From Streptomyces olivochromogenes (GTDB lineage: Bacteria; Actinomycetota; Actinomycetes; Streptomycetales; Streptomycetaceae): 64,000 nt of DNA. The DNA is taken from positions 103,601 to 167,600 of the forward strand of contig NZ_KQ948472.1 in assembly GCF_001514115.1 (NCBI RefSeq), read 5' to 3'. The position numbers were made by a program, and so were the translations under genes. A model generated the notes under the pieces. It saw only the letters and a list, made by a program, of their open reading frames with translations, did not search any database and was not told the origin of the DNA. The stretch's first letter is position 1. Each line of letters starts with the position of its first letter. Shown here piece after piece: positions 9,038-18,184 of the stretch.

Positions 9038-11956
9038 ATGAGGAAACTTCTCGCCCCCCGAACCACCCGTATCGGACGTCCGGACGGGCCGGCGCAGCCC
9101 GATGCGATCGGCATCGAACACCTCGGCGGCTCACCGACAGAGCTTGCCCGCGACCTGACCGAACTGCTGGGTGCCGAGCAGGTCTTGCATCGGCTCTCGG
9201 ATCTGGTGCGCTACGCCTCGGACGCGAGCCCCTACCGGCTTCTGCCGCAGGTCGTCGTGCGACCACGAGACGCTGCCGACGTCGCCGCCTTGTTGGACTA
9301 CTGTCGCCGGACCGGGCGACACACCACGCTACGATCCGGCGGCACCAGCCTCAACGGTCAGTCACAGTCCGACGACATCTTGATCGACGTCCGACACCAC
9401 TGGAACGGAATGACCGTCGAAAACGACGGTGCCCGTCTACGGGCGCGCCCCGGCACGATCCTGTCTCACGCGAACGCCGTGCTCGCACGTCATGGGCGCC
9501 GACTCGGTCCCGATCCCGCCAGCGCCGATGTCGCCACCATCGGCGGAGTCGTCGCCAACAACGCGGGAGGCATGCGGTGCCGGCTGTCCCGAAACGCCTA
9601 CCACTGCGTATCCGGGATCACCTTCGTGCTCCCCTCCGGAACCACGATAGATACCGAAGCCGCCGACGCCGAATCCGAGTTCCGTAAGGCGGAGCCCGAA
9701 CTTGCCGACGGCCTGCTCGCCCTTCGGGCGGAAATACTCGCCGACGAGGAACTCGTCGAACGGATCAAGCACAAGTACACCATCCGCAACACGACGGGAT
9801 ACGCCCTCAACGCCTTCCTCGACGCGGAGACCCCGCTGGGAATCTTCCGTCGGCTGCTCGTCGGTTCGGAAGGAACCCTGGCCTTCATGGCCGAGGTCGT
9901 GATCGACACCCTCCCGAACCCCGGGACCACCACCGTGACCTGGATCTCGACCGAATCCATCGATGCGGCGGCACGTTTGGTGCCCGCGCTGGTCGGGCTG
10001 GGCGCCGAGGCGGTGGAACTGATGATGGCGCCCGCGTTGACCGAGGCCGCGAAGGCATTTCCCGGCGCCCCCTCCTACTGGCGCACGCTCGATCCCAAGG
10101 CAGCCGCGCTCCTCGTGGAGTTCCGCGGCGAAGCCGACGCGCTCGACGACGCCGAGCAGAGCGTGAAGGACCTTCTCGCGCACGCCACCCTGCTGCACCC
10201 GATCGAGTTCACCCGAGACGAAGAACTCATCGAGTTCAACTGGCGGGTACGCGAGGGCCTGCTCGGCATCGTCGGCCGTCTACGGCCCGAAGGAAGCGCG
10301 GTCGTCAATGAAGACGTCTGTTTCCCTCCCGCGCGTATCGCTGAAGGTGCCCACGACCTGCAGCAACTGCTCAGCAAGCACGGATTCCTGCCCGGGGTCG
10401 CCGGCCACGCCGCCTACGGCAACCTGCACTTCACCTTGACTCCCTTGCTCTCCGAGGAGACCGACAAGGAACGCTACGGGGCGTTCATGGCCGACCTCGT
10501 GGACTTGATCATCGGAAAGTACGATGGCTCGCTCAAGGCCGAACACGGCACCGGACGCAACATGGCACCCTTCGTGGAACGCGAATGGGGTGCCAAAGCG
10601 ACCGACATCATGTGGCGCCTGAAGCGGCTGGCGGATCCCCACGGGGTCCTTGGACCAGACGTCATCCTGACGACCGACGAGGACATCCATCTCAAGCATT
10701 TCAAATCCACGCCCAAGATCGAACAAGTGGCGAACCTGTGCATCGAGTGTGGATTCTGCGAGGCCACGTGTCCCAGCCGTAACGTGACCACGACCCCCCG
10801 ACAACGGATCGCCCTCCGCCGGGAGATGGCTCGCCAGGCCGAGGATTCTCCGGTGCTTGCACAGCTCCAGGCCGAATACGAATACGACGGTATCGAGACC
10901 TGCGCCGCTGATGGAACCTGCGCCATTCCGTGTCCCCTGCAGATCAACACCGGTGACCTGATAAAGGGCTTCCGCCGCGCCGAATCCACCGCTGCCCGTG
11001 AGCGTGCCGGGTTGGCCGCGGCCAGGCACTGGGGTCGGATCGAGAGGCTCGCGCGCATGGCGATGTCGGGCGTCGACGGCATCCAGTCCCACATCGGCGT
11101 GAAGGTTCTCACGGAGCTGACCAACGCGGCGCGCTTCGTCGCAGGCAGCGATCTCATCCCCTCGGTACCGGGCCCCATGCCCCACCCGGCACCGGCTCAC
11201 CTCCCGCAAACCGAACGAGAGTCGGCGCGTGCGGTGTACTTCCCGGCTTGCATCAACCGCATCTTCGGCCGCGACCCCGACAAGCCGACCACGCCATCGC
11301 TCCCGGAGGCATTCGTCACGCTCTCCGCCCGCGCCGGCATGCCGGTGTGGATTCCCGATGACGTCCGCGGACTGTGCTGCTCGACGCCGTGGGCGAGCAA
11401 GGGTTTGGCAGAGGGGCACCGTTGGATGGCGGAGGCGGTCTGCGACGCCCTCTGGCGGTGGAGCGATCATGGCTCGCTGCCTGTCGTGGTCGACGCCGCA
11501 TCCTGCACCCACGGACTGCTCGACGACGTCGCCGAACACGTTGACGACTCGCGGCGCGATCAGATGAACGCCATGAGCATCCGGGACTCGATCACCTGGT
11601 GCCGGGACCTGCTTCCCCTTCTCTCGGTGAACCGCAAGCTCGAGACGGTCGCGCTTCACCCCACATGTTCCACGACCCACCTCGGGCTCAACCGTGACCT
11701 CAAGGCCGTCGCGTCCTTCCTGGCGGATGCGACCGTGGTGCCCGTCGGCACCACCTGCTGCGGCACCGCGGGAGACCGTGGTCTGCTCCATCCGGAGTTG
11801 GTGGTCTCCGCGACACGGGACGAGAAGGCCGGACTCGACGCCTCTCCGGCGCAGGCGTACCTCTCGGCGAACCGCACGTGCGAGATGGGTCTGAGGCAAG
11901 CCACCGGGCAGCCGTACGAGTCCTTCATCTTCCTGCTCGAAGAACTCACCAGATAG
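9038..11956 (+). CDS. FAD-linked oxidase / Fe-S oxidoreductase fusion (D-lactate dehydrogenase type)
   Basis: A 972-residue fusion. An N-terminal FAD-binding PCMH domain (about 70-235) has the RSGGTSLNGQS and GGVVANNAGGM segments, followed by a FAD-linked oxidase C-terminal domain (260-520). A ferredoxin-like domain at about 567-640 has two cysteine clusters, CIECGFCEATCP and CAADGTCAIPCP, the second lacking one canonical spacing. The last third has paired cysteine-rich CCG motifs (PTCSTTHLG near 874 and CCGTAGDRG near 904). The layout is that of DLD-II/GlpC-like membrane-peripheral dehydrogenases that pass electrons from 2-hydroxy acids such as D-lactate to quinone. The start is supported by CGGAGG 9 bases upstream. 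It probably feeds electrons from the local catabolic set, though the true substrate is unknown. Confidence 0.88.
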   Translation: MRKLLAPRTTRIGRPDGPAQPDAIGIEHLGGSPTELARDLTELLGAEQVLHRLSDLVRYASDASPYRLLPQVVVRPRDAADVAALLDYCRRTGRHTTLRSGGTSLNGQSQSDDILIDVRHHWNGMTVENDGARLRARPGTILSHANAVLARHGRRLGPDPASADVATIGGVVANNAGGMRCRLSRNAYHCVSGITFVLPSGTTIDTEAADAESEFRKAEPELADGLLALRAEILADEELVERIKHKYTIRNTTGYALNAFLDAETPLGIFRRLLVGSEGTLAFMAEVVIDTLPNPGTTTVTWISTESIDAAARLVPALVGLGAEAVELMMAPALTEAAKAFPGAPSYWRTLDPKAAALLVEFRGEADALDDAEQSVKDLLAHATLLHPIEFTRDEELIEFNWRVREGLLGIVGRLRPEGSAVVNEDVCFPPARIAEGAHDLQQLLSKHGFLPGVAGHAAYGNLHFTLTPLLSEETDKERYGAFMADLVDLIIGKYDGSLKAEHGTGRNMAPFVEREWGAKATDIMWRLKRLADPHGVLGPDVILTTDEDIHLKHFKSTPKIEQVANLCIECGFCEATCPSRNVTTTPRQRIALRREMARQAEDSPVLAQLQAEYEYDGIETCAADGTCAIPCPLQINTGDLIKGFRRAESTAARERAGLAAARHWGRIERLARMAMSGVDGIQSHIGVKVLTELTNAARFVAGSDLIPSVPGPMPHPAPAHLPQTERESARAVYFPACINRIFGRDPDKPTTPSLPEAFVTLSARAGMPVWIPDDVRGLCCSTPWASKGLAEGHRWMAEAVCDALWRWSDHGSLPVVVDAASCTHGLLDDVAEHVDDSRRDQMNAMSIRDSITWCRDLLPLLSVNRKLETVALHPTCSTTHLGLNRDLKAVASFLADATVVPVGTTCCGTAGDRGLLHPELVVSATRDEKAGLDASPAQAYLSANRTCEMGLRQATGQPYESFIFLLEELTR

Positions 11957-12096
11957 TCCGTAGTGTTCTTGGTGTGGTGACTCGGGCACTCCTCGCCTGC
12001 GGTCACCCTCGGTTACTATGCTCACTTCATGCCGGAGGCCGGAAGCGACGGGCGCACATCAATTGCCCTGATTGCATATTGGGGGTGCGACGGCAT

Positions 12097-12252
12097 TCCC
12101 GGGCGCGGTGGGTCAGCGCCCTGGTCGCTGTCACCCGCTCGATACTCGTCATCGCCCGGCACCGCCGCCACCTAGACCCCACGATCCGCGATCTCGTCCG
12201 CCAACTCCAGGCCGTCGGCCACCAAGTCGCGCTCACTCCGGCATCAGCCTGA
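12097..12252 (+). pseudogene. IS110-family transposase C-terminal remnant
   Basis: The reading frame encodes RWVSALVAVTRSILVIARH and then, after an internal deletion, RDLVRQLQAVGHQVALTPA. These correspond to the last two blocks of IS110/IS116-type transposases (the helix ending in a conserved WHLL-like motif, and the terminal RRQLEALGYxVTL-like motif). No intact upstream transposase or inverted repeats are present, so this is a fragment. Confidence 0.55.
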
Positions 12253-12272
12253 CCGGCCCGTCGCACCGTTAC

Positions 12273-12292
12273 CCGGTCCGCACGCGGACCGG
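12273..12292. terminator. Hairpin downstream of the acyl-CoA dehydrogenase gene
   Basis: CCGGTCCG, a four-base loop CACG, and CGGACCGG form a perfect 8-bp GC-rich stem. It lies 57 bases beyond the stop of the minus-strand acyl-CoA dehydrogenase gene. There is no U-tract, as is common for Streptomyces terminators. Confidence 0.5.
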
Positions 12293-12348
12293 AGGCTGCC
12301 GCCTGCCCTCCCGGACATCGATTTTCCGATCAGCCTTGGAGCCAAGCC

Positions 12349-13518
12349 TCAAGGGGCCAGGGTGAGGTCACCATTGTTGGACTTGGCGAGCGACCGCCCG
12401 ATGACCATGCGCTGAATCTGGTTCGTGCCTTCGAAGATCTGAGTCAACTTGGCCTCACGCATGTACCGTTCGACCGGGAAGTCGCGCGTGTAGCCGACCC
12501 CGCCGAGGACCTGCACCGCATCAGTGGTGACACGCATCGCATTGTCGGTCGCGACGAGCTTCGCGACCGACGCCTCACGGCTGAACGGCAGCCCCGCGTC
12601 CTTCAACCGGGCGGCATGGAGGGTCGCAGCACGCGCTGAAAAGACCGCGGCCTCCATGTCGGCGAGCAGGAACGCGACTCCCTGGTGGTCGATGATGCGT
12701 GATCCGAACGTCTCCCGATCGCGTGCATAGGCGATCGCGTGGTCGAGAGCGCCCTGGGCGAGACCGACCGCGACGGCCGCGATACCGAGACGACCGGAAT
12801 CCAGGCTTGCGAGAGCGATACGCAGGCCGCCGCCCTCAGCACCGATACGCCGCTCGACCGGGACACGGACGTCCCGGAGGACCATGGTCGCCGTCGTGGA
12901 CCCGGTCAGGCCCATCTTCCGTTCGGGCACATCAGCGGTGAGGCCCTCGGTGTCAGCGGGGATCATGAAGCACGAGATACCCGTGCGGTCTTCCGAGGTG
13001 CGGGCCATGACCTTGTAGTAGTCCGCGTGGCCGCCGTGGGTCGTCCAGGCTTTCGCACCGTTCAGGACGTAGTGATCGCCGTCTAGACGGGCCCGGGTCC
13101 GCAGCGCGGCCGGGTCCGAGCCGGCGTGCGGCTCCGAGAGGCAGTAGGCACCCAGCAGCTCGCCACCGAGCATCGCGGGCAGCCACTCCTGCTTCTGCTC
13201 TTCGGTGCCCATCGTCGCCAGGCCGAAGCACGACAGCACGTGCACGGAGACACCTACGCCGACTGAAGCCCACACGGACGCGATCTCTTCGACAACCTGC
13301 AGGTACACCTCGTAGGACAGGCCGCTGCCGCCGTACGCCTCGGAGTACGGCAATCCGAGCAGGCCAGCGCGTCCGAGGAGCCTGAAGACGTCACGGGGGA
13401 ATGCCTCGTTCGCCTCATCGGCATCCGCTCGCGACGCGAGTTCATCGGTCGCCAGCTTCCGCACCAGCCTGATGAGGTCAAGGGACTCATCGTTCGGTAA
13501 CAGACGACGCGCGCTCAT
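12349..13518 (-). CDS. Acyl-CoA dehydrogenase
   Basis: A 389-residue flavoprotein oxidising acyl-CoA to trans-2-enoyl-CoA. It shows the two family signatures, AYCLSEPHAGSD in the FAD-binding middle region and VQVLGGVGYTRDFPVERYMR near the C-terminus. FEGTNQIQRMVIGR follows; its Glu is at the position of the catalytic base in short-chain and glutaryl-type enzymes. The start at 13518 is chosen because GGAAGG lies just upstream of that ATG. Longer in-frame starts (to 13581) add residues that do not look like the family. It is encoded opposite to the other catabolic genes and next to insertion-element debris, so its pathway is uncertain. It may complement the enoyl-CoA hydratase at 8100. Confidence 0.9.
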   Translation of the reverse strand: MSARRLLPNDESLDLIRLVRKLATDELASRADADEANEAFPRDVFRLLGRAGLLGLPYSEAYGGSGLSYEVYLQVVEEIASVWASVGVGVSVHVLSCFGLATMGTEEQKQEWLPAMLGGELLGAYCLSEPHAGSDPAALRTRARLDGDHYVLNGAKAWTTHGGHADYYKVMARTSEDRTGISCFMIPADTEGLTADVPERKMGLTGSTTATMVLRDVRVPVERRIGAEGGGLRIALASLDSGRLGIAAVAVGLAQGALDHAIAYARDRETFGSRIIDHQGVAFLLADMEAAVFSARAATLHAARLKDAGLPFSREASVAKLVATDNAMRVTTDAVQVLGGVGYTRDFPVERYMREAKLTQIFEGTNQIQRMVIGRSLAKSNNGDLTLAP

Positions 13519-13564
13519 GGCACCTTCCAGCTGTCGGGGCGAAACATCGTTCGGAGACATCTGC

Positions 13565-13985
13565 GGGCCAAGGCACCGCACGGCGCTCTTTGGGCAGACA
13601 TCGAAACGCTTGGGGAAGGCTGGCCGCCGCGTGGGTCTCGGCGGTGACGTGGGTGGTGTCCCCCAACCAGGACGGGATCATGTTCACGCCGGTGGCGTCA
13701 CAGGTGAGCACCAGCAGCTCGGCGTCGATACGAGCTGCCAGGTACGTGCAAATTCGGCGCCGGCGAGCGGTACGCGACCCGAGAGATGTCCACGCGCCCG
13801 ACGGTGGTGGCCAACTGCCGCACGTGCCCACGCTCCGCGCGCATGAGCACCCACCCGTTCCGAGCCGGTCACATCCCGGCGGCGCGGCGGCAAGGATATC
13901 GAGCTGATCCTGCACCAGCACCCGCCCCGCGACCGTGACGTAGTCCTCCGATACATCTTGGGTGCAGGTCATCATCACAAGGTCG
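13565..13985 (-). pseudogene. ISKra4-like transposase remnant, frameshifted
   Basis: Two minus-strand frames carry consecutive pieces of an ISKra4-type transposase. About 13840-13740 encodes AERGHVRQLATTVGRVDISR followed by VAYRSPAPNLHVP, and about 13735-13565 encodes ELLVLTCDATGVNMIPS, the region around the first catalytic Asp. The order and strand agree with one element broken by frameshifts. The C-terminal half is missing; the remnant stops just before the acyl-CoA dehydrogenase start. Upstream, VEEILAHLSD and VLVQDQLDILAA may be its N-terminal part. Confidence 0.55.
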
Positions 13986-14139
13986 GACAGATGCGCGAGT
14001 ATCTCCTCCACCCGGATACGGCTCGCGGTGAAGGCATTGGCGGGGCTCGGACACATAAGGTGCCACCAGGTCTTCTCCCTTGCGCGGTCAGGCAGATCAA
14101 CCCGGCCAACGAGGAGAAGACCATCCTCTTGTCGCACGT

Positions 14140-14605
14140 TCACCCGCTCGCCGCGGCCGTGCCACGCGTCACGGTGAACAACCCGCCCGGAGTCTGCACC
14201 GTCAGCTTCGCCGCAACGGCCTTCTTCAAACGATGCCGGATCACTTCCATCCGGCGGGGCACCGCCTCCGGACCAAGACCCTCCACTACCTGCCGACAAC
14301 ACGCTGGACCGGCATACCAGGCCAGTACCGCAAGCAGATGTTCCAGAGCCTCGGTGTCCGGCGGATGTCCACCCCGGCGCGGGGTCGGGGATCATGGCAG
14401 TGGAGCCGGTAGGGATTGCCGGCACCGGCTCGATTCGCGGCAGTTCACCGACAACGTCGCACGCCGTTGAGATACGGGCCGGCTCCTGCTCACACATCAC
14501 CGGCTGGACCATGAGCCGTTCAGCCTCGGCCCCAAGCCGTTCCGCTTCGCTGTGACAGGCGGCCTCCCGCTCCCGAAGCAGCCGCAGCACCTCATCACAG
14601 CTCAT
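14140..14605 (-). pseudogene. Frameshifted hypothetical gene with coiled coil and winged-helix-like domain
   Basis: The first part (ATG at 14605, about 70 residues) is a charged coiled coil beginning MSCDEVLRLLREREAAC. At about 14380 the coding frame shifts, after which the protein resumes with EALEHLLAVLAWYAGPACC and RRMEVIRHRLKKAVAA and ends in GGLFTVTRGTAAASG before a TGA at 14140-14142. The second part reads like the winged-helix end of a small protein family that I have seen repeatedly in Streptomyces near insertion elements. A single frameshift makes it a recent pseudogene, unless programmed shifting or a sequencing error is involved. Function unknown. Confidence 0.55.
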
Positions 14606-14699
14606 CCGACCCACCTCTCGCGCAAGCTGATCAACCTGCTTACCGCAACGAGATGGGTATCACGCCGGACACGGGCGACCCCCGCTAACCTCACCCAAC

Positions 14700-14940
14700 G
14701 GGGAAACGCACCCGAGGTGATGATCGTCCCGGGTTGGCCCGAGACCGACAAGCTGGACGCGGTCTGGCTGGCCAAGGTCGCTGAACGGGGCATTTTCCGG
14801 GCCTTGTTCGTCCCTTTCTTTAGGATACGCAGATCAAACTGCCCACGGTGTTTGGACCTCTTCCGTGTATCGAGTGGGGGCCGGCTGGTAAAAGCTCGGC
14901 GCCGATCGAGGTTCTGACCGGGCAGTTCGACGAGCACCAC
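14700..14940 (+). pseudogene. IS110-family transposase internal remnant
   Basis: One frame encodes VPGWPETDKLDAVWLAKVAE, the conserved TDKxDAxxLA block around a catalytic Asp of IS110-type DEDD transposases. After a frameshift near 14820 the next frame gives DTQIKLPTVFG and then, after a deletion, IEVLTGQFDEHH, which are the following blocks of the same protein family. No start, end or terminal repeats can be seen. It lies 2.5 kb from the C-terminal IS110 fragment at 12097 and in an order incompatible with one intact element, so it is probably a second copy. Confidence 0.65.
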
Positions 14941-15091
14941 GGCCGCCCGTGGACGGTTATGGCCTGCTGAGTCCACACCGACGGATTCGCTCTGCCATGG
15001 GGAGCCGTGATCGCAGCGGTGGGCGATTACGGGCTGAGCTGGGGATCTTGTGACGTACCCAGCATGAACTAGGCCCTACAGGCTGTGCGCT

Positions 15092-15400
15092 TCGGAGGAT
15101 TTGGGGCGATTGCTGCGACATTTGGCCAGGGTGGAGGTCGAGTCGATCGAGCGTGCGGCTGGGACAGTCACGTTCTGCGTATACCCCGCAGTGCCGACGG
15201 CGAGGTGCCCAAGACGCGGAGTGGTGTCGTGGCGTGTGCACGACCGGTGCGCGCGCCGGCTCGCTGACGCGCACGTCGAAGGAGTCCCGGCGGGGGGCGA
15301 ACTCGTGGTGCGCGGTTGAAGTGGCTCCATCCGCCGTGTCCGGCGACGGCGTTCGCTGAGCAGGTCGAGGGGCCGACCAGCCCGCAGCATCCGGTGGTAC
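15092..15400 (+). pseudogene. ISL3-family transposase N-terminal remnant
   Basis: The frame encodes LLRHLARVEVESIERAAGTV, then ARCPRRGVVSWRVHDRCARR and LADAHVEGVPAGGELVVR. This matches the N-terminal zinc-ribbon region of ISL3 transposases, except that the usual CPxC is altered to CPRR. A frameshift near 15316 leads to LHPPCPATAFAEQVEG, the next block (normally CPxRTFAEQ). The catalytic DDE part is absent, replaced directly by reverse-transcriptase sequence. Confidence 0.6.
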
Positions 15401-15404
15401 ATGA

Positions 15405-15830
15405 TCGTCAAGGTTGTGGATGTTCACACCGACGCCGTTCGGGTGGTTCTGTATGTCGAGCGGTGGCTCAAGGCGCGCTGCGACTGCCCGGCGGCACCTT
15501 CCAGGAGCGGGATCGGGGGACTCCTCAAGGGTCCGTTGTCTCGCCAGTGCCGGCAAACATGTTCGTGCACTACAGGTTCGATACCTGGTTGGACCGGGGC
15601 GTTCCCCACCGCCCAGTTCGAGCGCTGTACCGATGACGCGGTGGTGCACTGCGTCAGTGAGCGGCAGGCCGGACAAGGGCCGGCCGCGCTGGGAGACAGG
15701 GGGGATGAGGTCCGGCTGCGGCTGTATCCCGACAACGCCGAGATCGTGTGCTGCCAGGACGACGGGGACGACGGGCGGCGCGGCTCATTGCCCTCGACCG
15801 GCAAGGACGTCCAGAAGAAAGATCGGTGAG
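15405..15830 (+). pseudogene. Group II intron reverse transcriptase/maturase remnant
   Basis: Several frames together read as the palm region of a bacterial group II intron reverse transcriptase. VRVVLYVERWLKA is followed, after a frameshift, by FQERDRGTPQGSVVSPV and ANMFVHYRFDTWL, and after another by FERCTDDAVVHCVSERQA. The catalytic box normally read as YADD is here CTDD, so even a repaired frame would be inactive. No domain V RNA structure was recognised downstream. The element is a fragment embedded in other insertion-sequence debris. Confidence 0.7.
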
Positions 15831-16143
15831 TCTGTTCGCAGGCGGAGGCTGCATCGCCAGATCGGCCTCTCCTTCGCGGGATTCGCCCGCCGGATGAAAC
15901 CCGTTCGTGGCGGGCTGGCAAGATCTCCCGATCGTCGGCCTTTGCGCCGGTCAGCGCGAAGGTGGCGGGCGGGCCGCGCAGGGTGCACAGCAGGTGCAGG
16001 CGCAGGCCCCGGAAGTGCATAGAGTGCGGCGTGGAGGGAGTCCAGGTCAGGCGTCACAGCCGACCTTTGGACTCCCTCGCTTCATCTCATGCGGGCCAGC
16101 AAGCCCTTGGCATCATTCATCCAGTCGTTCCGGGAGTTCACAC

Positions 16144-17463
16144 GTGAGGCCTCAGACCACCGACGTGCGCCAGATCGCCGAACCGCGTCGGACGGCCGAC
16201 CATGGCAGAACCGGCCACCGCGCCCCGACCGCGCCGGCCATCGTGCACGCGTCCATCGCGCCCATCCCCGACCAGCACGTCCGCCCCGCGCTGCGCGCCG
16301 CGCTCGCCGCTGCCATCGAGGACACCATCATCTACGACCTGGACGGCATCGGCCGTCAGTACGCCGCCCTGTGCGCCGAACTGCCCGGCGTCGCCGTCCG
16401 GTTCGCGATGAAGGCCTGCCCGGTGGACGAGGTGCTCGGCCACCTCGCCCGGCTCGGCTCCGGCTTCGACGCGGCGAGCCCGCAGGAGATTGCCCAGGCG
16501 CTGCGCACCGGGGTGGCCCCCGGGCTGATCCACTACGGCAACACCGTCAAGTCCGACCGCAACATCGCCGAGGCCTACCGACTGGGTGTGCGTGACTTCG
16601 CCACCGACTGTCTGGAGGACGTCGGCGCGATCGCCGAACACGCCCCCGGCTCCCGGGTGTTCTGCCGGCTCGCGACCACAGGCGAGGGCGCGCTGTGGGG
16701 CCTCAGCCGTAAGTTCGGCTGCTCGCCCGAGGACGCCCTGCGGGTGCTCGGCGCCGCCAGGAGCGCCGGGCTGGTGCCCTCCGGCCTGTCGGTGCACGTC
16801 GGCTCCCAGCAGATGACCGCCGGGGCCTGGGTCGCGGCGATCGACTCGCTGGCGGCGGTCCTGGAGGCGCTCAGTCGGCGCGGCATCACCCCGGACCGGA
16901 TCAACCTCGGCGGCGGACTGCCCGCCCTCGGCGTCCTCGACCGGCACGGCCGGCCGCTGGAACCGCCGCTGGAGAAGATGTTCCTGGTGATCCGCGAGGG
17001 CATGGAACGGCTGCGTGCCGTCAACGCCGCCCCGTTGGACTTCCTGCTGGAGCCCGGTCGCCACCTGGTCGCCGACCACGGCGCGATCCGCGCCCACGTC
17101 GCCCGGCTCTCTTCCCGCCATCGGCTCGACGGTACCCGCGAGGACTGGCTCTACCTGAGCTGCGGCAAGTTCAACGGTCTGTACGAGATGGACCAGTTGC
17201 AGTACCGCCTGGAGTTCCCCACCCATTCCGGCGGGCAGTTCGTCGACGCCATGGTGGCCGGCCCGACCTGCGACAGCGACGACGCGTACGCCCAGGAAGA
17301 CGGCCTGGTACGGGTCCCGCGCGCGATCACCTCCGGCGACCCGGTGTGGGTCCACTCCTGCGGCGCGTACGCCGCCGCCTACGCCACCCGGGGGTTCAAC
17401 GGCTTCGCGCCGCTGCCGTACACCTGCGTCGGAGGCCCGGCTCTGGATGGAGGAGACGCATGA
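16144..17463 (+). CDS. Type III PLP-dependent decarboxylase (ornithine/diaminopimelate fold)
   Basis: A 439-residue alanine-racemase-fold decarboxylase. Lys90 in FAMKACP is the PLP lysine. Further landmarks are HVGSQQ, the phosphate-binding glycine loop INLGGGLPALG, the EPGRHLVADHG segment, and GPTCDSDD with Cys376 and the acidic pair contributed across the dimer. The family decarboxylates ornithine, lysine, diaminopimelate or related amino acids. The start is a GTG at 16144 preceded by GGGAG 7 bases upstream; the open frame further upstream runs into mobile-element debris. It is translationally coupled to the next gene (ATGA overlap). Together with the acetyltransferase and the GlnA-like ligase it suggests synthesis or conjugation of a di- or polyamine, or part of a siderophore-like pathway. 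Confidence 0.85.
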   Translation: MRPQTTDVRQIAEPRRTADHGRTGHRAPTAPAIVHASIAPIPDQHVRPALRAALAAAIEDTIIYDLDGIGRQYAALCAELPGVAVRFAMKACPVDEVLGHLARLGSGFDAASPQEIAQALRTGVAPGLIHYGNTVKSDRNIAEAYRLGVRDFATDCLEDVGAIAEHAPGSRVFCRLATTGEGALWGLSRKFGCSPEDALRVLGAARSAGLVPSGLSVHVGSQQMTAGAWVAAIDSLAAVLEALSRRGITPDRINLGGGLPALGVLDRHGRPLEPPLEKMFLVIREGMERLRAVNAAPLDFLLEPGRHLVADHGAIRAHVARLSSRHRLDGTREDWLYLSCGKFNGLYEMDQLQYRLEFPTHSGGQFVDAMVAGPTCDSDDAYAQEDGLVRVPRAITSGDPVWVHSCGAYAAAYATRGFNGFAPLPYTCVGGPALDGGDA

Positions 17464-18017
17464 CCGACACCCGGATCCGGCGGTTTCGGGAGGAGGACTG
17501 GGACGAGGTGGTCGAGCTGGAGGAACGCGCCTACGCCGCGAGCGGTCTGTCCGAGGGGCGGGAGGCACTGCGCTCCCGGCATCGTGCCTCGCCCTCGACC
17601 TGCTTCGTGCTGGAGCACGCGGGCGGCTTCGGAGGCTACCTCCTCGCATTGCCGTACCCGCTGTTCCGCTGCCCGGACCTGAGCCTGGCCGAGGACGGCG
17701 CGGTACAGGAGAGTAACCGAGGGAGCAACCTGCACACCCACGACCTGGTGATTGCCGAGCGGGCGCGCGGCCGGGGCCTGGCCCGCCGGATGCAGCGGCA
17801 TCTGGAGGAGACCGGGCGGGCGGCCCACCACCGAACCCTCTCTCTGGTTGCCGTGCGCGGCTCCGAGGTGCTGTGGTCCCGGCTGGGCTACCGCGCCCGG
17901 CCCGAGGTCGGGCTGCCCGCGAGCTACGGAGCCGAGGCGGTCTACATGGCGAAGCCACTGGAACCCGCTGTTACCGGTTTGACTCTCGGATCCTCTCCCA
18001 GAGCCGAAGTGGGCTGA
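17460..18017 (+). CDS. GNAT-family N-acetyltransferase
   Basis: A 185-residue GNAT protein. The acetyl-CoA pyrophosphate-binding motif A appears as HDLVIAERARGRGLARRMQ (R-G-x-G-L/A pattern), and motif B lies around SEVLWSRLGYRA. The ATG overlaps the TGA of the decarboxylase gene and is preceded by GGAGGAGA, so translation is coupled. The most economical idea is that it acetylates the amine produced by the upstream decarboxylase. The neighbouring transporter gene fragment begins at its stop codon, which suggests that an intact version of this operon once continued with an exporter. Confidence 0.82.
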   Translation: MTDTRIRRFREEDWDEVVELEERAYAASGLSEGREALRSRHRASPSTCFVLEHAGGFGGYLLALPYPLFRCPDLSLAEDGAVQESNRGSNLHTHDLVIAERARGRGLARRMQRHLEETGRAAHHRTLSLVAVRGSEVLWSRLGYRARPEVGLPASYGAEAVYMAKPLEPAVTGLTLGSSPRAEVG

Positions 18018-18184
18018 TGCAGATGTCCTCCGTACCCGACGAGTTCCGCCGCTCTCAACTGGCCATCAAGGCACTGTTCTTCGTCCTCGGATTCCAGTAC
18101 GCCACCTGGGTTTCCGGACACTCGCAGCAAAGTCGCGAACGCGTTCGTCTTGCCCGGACAGGCCAGCCGCAGCAGCACAGCTGA
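18017..18184 (+). pseudogene. MFS transporter, N-terminal stub
   Basis: The ATG overlaps the stop of the acetyltransferase gene (TGATG). The first 33 residues include IKALFFVLGFQYATWVS, which reads exactly like the first membrane helix of an MFS permease, normally followed by R-L-P. After that residue the frame becomes hydrophilic and ends within 25 codons, and no further transmembrane segments follow on this strand. I read it as a permease gene deleted after its first helix. It could instead be a short leader-like peptide, but the coupling and the helix argue for a lost exporter. Confidence 0.55.

Noticed and set aside
13487..14614. A 375-codon minus-strand open frame
   Set aside because: Only its first 70 residues look like real protein. 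The rest is out of frame with the coding signals of the hypothetical gene and the ISKra4 fragment.
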